This document shows positions 37,709 through 41,762 of a DNA stretch of 41,762 nt, piece after piece. Origin of the DNA: Acidobacteriota bacterium (GTDB lineage: Bacteria > Acidobacteriota > UBA6911); the NCBI GenBank assembly GCA_012719355.1, contig JAAYAM010000069.1, positions 1 through 41,762 on the forward strand, given 5' to 3'. Each line of letters starts with the position of its first letter. Position 1 is the first letter of the stretch. The position numbers were made by a program, and so were the translations under genes. The notes beneath the pieces are model-generated. The model made no database searches, was not told the origin of the DNA, and saw nothing but the letters and a program-made list of their open reading frames with translations.

Positions 37709-39104
37709 AAGGCCTGCGACTTTTTACGACATATACGAGCGCAAAGGGGGCGATACCGAAGTAACCCACTATTGTCCCGGCTGCGGCCACGGCGTGTTGC
37801 ACAAACTCGTCGCCGAGGCGATCGAGGACCTCGGGATTCAAGACCGGACCATTCTGTGCGGCTCCGTCGGCTGCGGGGTGTTCATGTATTACTACCTCGA
37901 TGTCGGCAATATCCAGTGCTCTCACGGGCGCGCTTCGGCAGTGGCGACGGGAGTCAAGCGGGTGCGGCCGGATGCAATCGTGTTCACGTACCAGGGAGAC
38001 GGAGACCTGGCCGCCATCGGCGGGAACGAAATCCTTCATGCGGCGAACCGCGGCGAACCAATTACGGTCTTTTTCATCAATAACGGCATCTATGGAATGA
38101 CCGGAGGCCAGATGGCCCCGACGACGCCGCTCGGCCAGAGGACGACTACGTCACCACGCGGCCGGGCAACTGCCGTGGAAGGGCCGCCCATGCGCGTCTG
38201 TGAACTGCTTGCCACCTTGGACGGTCCCGCCTACATCGAGAGGGTCGCGCTGACCGATGCGAAGAACCATATGCGCGCCCGAAAGGCGGTACGAAAGGCT
38301 TTTCAGAACCAGATCGACGGGCGCGGCTTCTCTCTTGTCGAAGTGCTTTCTGCCTGTCCGAGCGGCTGGAAAGTCAATCCGCAGGAGGCGATCCGGTGGG
38401 TGGAGAAGAACATGATGCCGATCTTTCCGGTCGGGGTTTTCAAAGACATAGACCGGAAGAATGAGTTGGAGCAGGTGACGTCGCCAAGACCGGCCGGCCG
38501 CAGGGTTGACGCTGCTCCTGAGGAGAGCCGGACGGTCGATCCCGTGGGTGCCATCGCCCGCGGCGAACTCGACGACGTAGCATTGACCCTGAGCGGCTTC
38601 GGCGGTCAGGGGGTACTGTTCGCCGGGCTTGCGCTGGCGGAGGGGGCCGTGCGCGAAGGGTTGGAAGTCACCTGGATTCCTTCCTACGGCCCGGAGATGC
38701 GAGGCGGAACGGCACACTGCCACCTGAGGCTTTCTCGCAGTCCGATCGCATCCCCCTGGATCAGCAGGCCGTCCAGTGTGATATCTTTTAATCAGCCTTC
38801 AATTGCAAAATTCGCCGATAAGATCGTGCCCGGCGGGTTGCTTATGGTGAATTCATCCCTGGTGAAGGACCTGCCGGACCGCACCGATATCCGAATCGTC
38901 CAAGTCCCCGCCTATGAGGCGGCGAGCAATTTGGGGAATATGAAGGCTGCGAATATGATAATGCTCGGAGCATATCTGGAGGTGACGCAGGCAGTCAGTC
39001 AGGGATCGATATTGTCGGCTTTCGTGGAACATGGCATAAAGCCGGAAATGCTGAAAAGCAACCGGGAAGCAATCGAGATGGGCCGCCGTATAGTCAGTTT
39101 GTAA
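37689..39104 (+). CDS. 2-oxoacid:ferredoxin oxidoreductase, fused beta and gamma subunits
   Basis: A 472-residue fusion. GTG 37689 is chosen because GGAGAAAG is just upstream; it overlaps the alpha gene by 20 bases. Residues 1-255 are the TPP-binding beta subunit (HYCPGCGHGVLHKLVAEA, CGSVGCGVF, YQGDGDLAAIGGNEILHA and INNGIYGMTGGQ). Residues about 256-293 are a Pro- and Arg-rich linker. Residues 294-472 are the gamma subunit (TLSGFGGQGVLFAGLALAEG, then SYGPEMRGGTAHC). In most organisms these are separate chains. The delta, alpha and beta-gamma genes form a complete enzyme. Confidence 0.93.
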   Translation: MWEITHRRPATFYDIYERKGGDTEVTHYCPGCGHGVLHKLVAEAIEDLGIQDRTILCGSVGCGVFMYYYLDVGNIQCSHGRASAVATGVKRVRPDAIVFTYQGDGDLAAIGGNEILHAANRGEPITVFFINNGIYGMTGGQMAPTTPLGQRTTTSPRGRATAVEGPPMRVCELLATLDGPAYIERVALTDAKNHMRARKAVRKAFQNQIDGRGFSLVEVLSACPSGWKVNPQEAIRWVEKNMMPIFPVGVFKDIDRKNELEQVTSPRPAGRRVDAAPEESRTVDPVGAIARGELDDVALTLSGFGGQGVLFAGLALAEGAVREGLEVTWIPSYGPEMRGGTAHCHLRLSRSPIASPWISRPSSVISFNQPSIAKFADKIVPGGLLMVNSSLVKDLPDRTDIRIVQVPAYEAASNLGNMKAANMIMLGAYLEVTQAVSQGSILSAFVEHGIKPEMLKSNREAIEMGRRIVSL

Positions 39105-39316
39105 CGCGCAAGTCCCCCCTTCTGCCCCAGCGAGCTGAGAGCTCTGCAGAGAGCGACGGCTGATTTGATCCCTGCCATACTCCTTATCCAGCAGGTCATG
39201 CTGCGATATAGGAAAAGGTCTGGCCATAGCCTCGGTATTGCTTTATTATGTACAGTTTGCTTTGCACGCGGAAATCAACTACTGAAGCAATTCATACAAT
39301 TTACTTATGGTGAGAA
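39105..39316. other. Gap before the pyruvate oxidoreductase gene
   Basis: These 212 bases hold a short palindrome CTCTGCAGAG near 39140-39155 and an AT-rich stretch near 39240-39300. TACAAT at 39295-39300 could be a -10 element but has no good -35 partner. No gene is seen. Confidence 0.35.
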
Positions 39317-41762
39317 ATGAATAGACGGATGGTTACCATCGATGGGAACGAAGCTGCCGCATACGTAGCTTACAACACCAACGAAGTGATTGCGATTTAC
39401 CCGATAACCCCTTCTTCCGCAATGGGGGAATGGGCGGACGCATGGTCTGCTCAGGGCAAGAAGAACATCTGGGGTATGGTCCCCTCGGTGACCGAGATGC
39501 AGAGCGAAGGCGGGGCCGCCGGTGCGGTTCACGGAGCGCTCCAGACGGGTGCCCTGACCACGACCTTCACCGCCTCCCAGGGTCTTCTGCTGATGATTCC
39601 CAACATGTTCAAGATTGCCGGGGAATTGACTTCGACGGTGTTCAACGTTACGGCCAGAACGATTGCCACCCATGCGCTTTCCATTTTCGGCGATCACAGC
39701 GACGTGATGTCGGTCCGGTCGACCGGCTGGGCGCTTCTGGCATCAAACTCCGTCCAGGAGATTATGGATATGGGACTCATTGCCCAGGCCGCCACCCTGG
39801 AGGCCCGGGTTCCTTTCATCCACTTCTTCGATGGATTCCGCAGCTCGCATGAAGTGATGAAAATCGAGCAGCTTACGGTGGATGACATGCGGGCCATGAT
39901 CGATGATAACCTCGTCCGCGCACACCGGCTGCGCCGCCTGTCCCCGGATAACCCGATCATGAGAGGGACCGCGCAGAACCCGGATGTCTTCTTCCAGGCC
40001 AGGGAAGCCTGCAACCTCTTCTATCTGGCGACTCCCGCCATCGTGCAGAAGGCTATGGACAAGTTCGCCTCCATCGTCGGACGGCAGTATCATCTGTTCG
40101 ACTATGAAGGAGCGCCTGATGCGGAGCGCGTCATCGTGATCATGGGATCGGGCGCGGAGGCGACGCAGGAGACGGCTGAATACCTCAACAGCAAGGGCGA
40201 GAAGGTCGGGTTGCTCAAGGTGAGACTCTACAGGCCGTTCTCCGGCAGGGATATGGTTGCGGCGCTGCCGCCGACCACCCGCACAATCGCTGTCCTCGAC
40301 CGTACCAAGGAGCCGGGCGCTTCGGGCGAACCACTCTACAAGGATGTGGTCACCGCAGTCGCTGAGGCCTTCAGTTCCGGCGCACTGAAGCTGAAGGAGT
40401 TCCCGAAGATCATCGGCGGACGGTACGGCCTCTCCTCCAAGGAATTCACTCCGGCAATGATCAACGGGGTGTACCAGGAGATGCAGAAGGAGAATCCGAA
40501 AAATTATTTCAGTGTCGGAATCGAGGATGACGTCACCGGCAATTCGATCGAATACGACCGGGACTTCTCCACGGGCGACAACGTGACCAAGTGCCTCTTC
40601 TATGGTCTGGGATCCGACGGCACCGTTGGCGCGAACAAGAACTCCATCAAGATCATCGGTGAAGAGACCCCCAATCATGCGCAGGGATACTTCGTCTATG
40701 ATTCACGCAAGTCAGGGACGGTGACGGTATCGCACCTCCGTTTCGGTGCCCAGCCGATCCATTCGATCTACCAGGTAGACAAGGCGAATTTCATCGCGTG
40801 CCACCAGTTCGTGTTCCTTGAAAGATACGACATGCTGAAGAATGCTCTTCCGGGCGCGACCTTCCTGCTGAACAGCCCGTACGGCCCTGAGGAGGTCTGG
40901 GACAAGATTCCGCAGAGCGTCCAGAAGCAGATTATTGAGAAAAAGATCCGATTCTTCGTCATCGACGGCTACAAGGTGGCCAAGATGGCCGGTATGGGCG
41001 GGCGCGTCAACACGATCATGCAGACCTGTTTCTTTGCAATCTCCGGCGTCCTCCCGAGAGAGGAGGCGATCGAACGGATCAAGCAGTCGATCAAGAAATC
41101 CTACGGCGCCAAAGGGGAAGAGGTAGTCAAGAAGAACTACGCCGCTGTTGAACAGACCCTCGCGAATCTGTTCGAGGTGAAGATCCCTGCCGATGCAAGC
41201 AGCGGGATCCAGAGACCGCCCGCAGTTCCGCCCGAGGCTCCGGAATTCGTGCAAAAGTTTACCGCCCGGATTATCGCGGGTGGAGGCGACGAACTCCCGG
41301 TGAGCGCATTCCCGGTAGACGGTACTTTCCCGACCGGAACTGCACAGTGGGAAAAACGCAATATTGCGCTCGAGATTCCGTCCTGGGATCCGGACGTCTG
41401 TATCCAGTGCGGCAAGTGCTCGATCTCGTGCCCGCACGCAGCCATCAGGATCAAGGCGTACGATGCAAAACTGCTCGAGAATGCGCCCGCAACGTTCAAA
41501 TCAATGAGCGCCAAGGGAGCCGATTTCCAGCCCGGCATGGCCTACACGATACAGGTCGCCCCCGAAGACTGTACCGGCTGCGGAGTTTGCGTCGACGTCT
41601 GCCCTGCCAGGAACAAGAGGGAAGCGCGCAAGAAGGCGATCAATATGGTTCCGCAGCCTCCGATCAGGATGCAGGAGAAGGAAAACTACGAGTTCTTCCT
41701 GAACCTTCCGGAGTACGACCGAAGGCTGGTTCGGTTGAGCAGTGTCAAGACCAACCAGCTGC
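39317..41762 (+). CDS. nifJ: Pyruvate:ferredoxin (flavodoxin) oxidoreductase, partial
   Basis: The first 815 codons of a single-chain pyruvate:ferredoxin oxidoreductase; the gene runs off the window. The start ATG 39317 gives MNRRMVTIDGNEAAAYVAYN and IAIYPITPSSAMGEW, the usual N-terminus. VPSVTEMQSEGGAAGAVHGA, TASQGLLLMIPNM and FGDHSDVM confirm the domain I signature. Domain III includes GLGSDGTVGANKNSIK. Two ferredoxin motifs follow: CIQCGKCSISCPHAAIRIKA (from Cys695) and CTGCGVCVDVCPA. The TPP-binding C-terminal third is outside the window. It makes acetyl-CoA, CO2 and reduced ferredoxin from pyruvate, the central step of fermentation here. The closest RBS is GGTGAG at very short spacing. 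Confidence 0.94.
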   Translation, partial: MNRRMVTIDGNEAAAYVAYNTNEVIAIYPITPSSAMGEWADAWSAQGKKNIWGMVPSVTEMQSEGGAAGAVHGALQTGALTTTFTASQGLLLMIPNMFKIAGELTSTVFNVTARTIATHALSIFGDHSDVMSVRSTGWALLASNSVQEIMDMGLIAQAATLEARVPFIHFFDGFRSSHEVMKIEQLTVDDMRAMIDDNLVRAHRLRRLSPDNPIMRGTAQNPDVFFQAREACNLFYLATPAIVQKAMDKFASIVGRQYHLFDYEGAPDAERVIVIMGSGAEATQETAEYLNSKGEKVGLLKVRLYRPFSGRDMVAALPPTTRTIAVLDRTKEPGASGEPLYKDVVTAVAEAFSSGALKLKEFPKIIGGRYGLSSKEFTPAMINGVYQEMQKENPKNYFSVGIEDDVTGNSIEYDRDFSTGDNVTKCLFYGLGSDGTVGANKNSIKIIGEETPNHAQGYFVYDSRKSGTVTVSHLRFGAQPIHSIYQVDKANFIACHQFVFLERYDMLKNALPGATFLLNSPYGPEEVWDKIPQSVQKQIIEKKIRFFVIDGYKVAKMAGMGGRVNTIMQTCFFAISGVLPREEAIERIKQSIKKSYGAKGEEVVKKNYAAVEQTLANLFEVKIPADASSGIQRPPAVPPEAPEFVQKFTARIIAGGGDELPVSAFPVDGTFPTGTAQWEKRNIALEIPSWDPDVCIQCGKCSISCPHAAIRIKAYDAKLLENAPATFKSMSAKGADFQPGMAYTIQVAPEDCTGCGVCVDVCPARNKREARKKAINMVPQPPIRMQEKENYEFFLNLPEYDRRLVRLSSVKTNQL

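Noticed and set aside
1-41762. CRISPR array or defence island
   Set aside because: No regularly spaced repeats and no cas, restriction or toxin-antitoxin genes were seen.

Overview
The window looks like part of the chromosome of an anaerobic, fermentative, H2-metabolising bacterium that breaks down plant polymers. Evidence: many exported esterases and glycosidases, a glycyl radical enzyme with its activase, 2-hydroxyacyl-CoA dehydratase-like proteins, a group 3b-type [NiFe] hydrogenase, and two ferredoxin-dependent 2-oxoacid oxidoreductases. Gene style and content remind me of Acidobacteriota or Aminicenantota metagenome bins. That is an impression only; no marker gene settles it.

Region 1 (1-20.7 kb) is a catabolic and export region. 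It opens with the 3' end of a GH3 beta-glucosidase, then two exported alpha/beta hydrolases, the first frameshifted. A minus-strand operon follows (class III CoA-transferase, CapA-like phosphoesterase, GntR/FCD regulator), divergent from a plus-strand run of two 2-hydroxyacyl-CoA dehydratase-like subunits, an MFS transporter and two exported esterases. Next come a glycyl radical activase with its enzyme, another exported hydrolase, a GH43-like glycosidase, and a large esterase facing the other way. An AT-rich ATGCAT block recurs at 539-578 and 6287-6326 and may be the operator of the GntR protein. A possible reading is that esterases and glycosidases release an ester-linked acid, the MFS protein imports it, and the CoA-transferase and dehydratase-like pair process it as a CoA thioester. 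The substrate is not known. The GH43 gene is flanked by duplicated 3' ends of its neighbours, a trace of local rearrangement.

Region 2 (21.0-24.0 kb) holds a boundary of decayed mobile DNA: an IS66 remnant in which TnpA is fused to the tail of TnpC, an IS481-like transposase tail in three frames, and a tRNA-Met that the remnant abuts. A small cytochrome c and a purple-acid-phosphatase-like enzyme follow.

Region 3 (24.2-41.8 kb) is redox and energy metabolism. A lone molybdenum hydroxylase large subunit converges on a long minus-strand operon: REC-histidine kinase, response regulator, hydrogenase beta, gamma, delta and alpha subunits, histidine kinase and hydrogenase maturation protease. Two small genes follow, a zinc-ribbon-like protein and a response regulator. 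The window closes with a 2-oxoacid:ferredoxin oxidoreductase (ferredoxin, alpha, and a beta-gamma fusion) and a pyruvate:ferredoxin oxidoreductase cut by the window edge. Reduced ferredoxin from these enzymes and NAD(P)H could be balanced through the cytosolic hydrogenase, whose operon also encodes its own signalling proteins.
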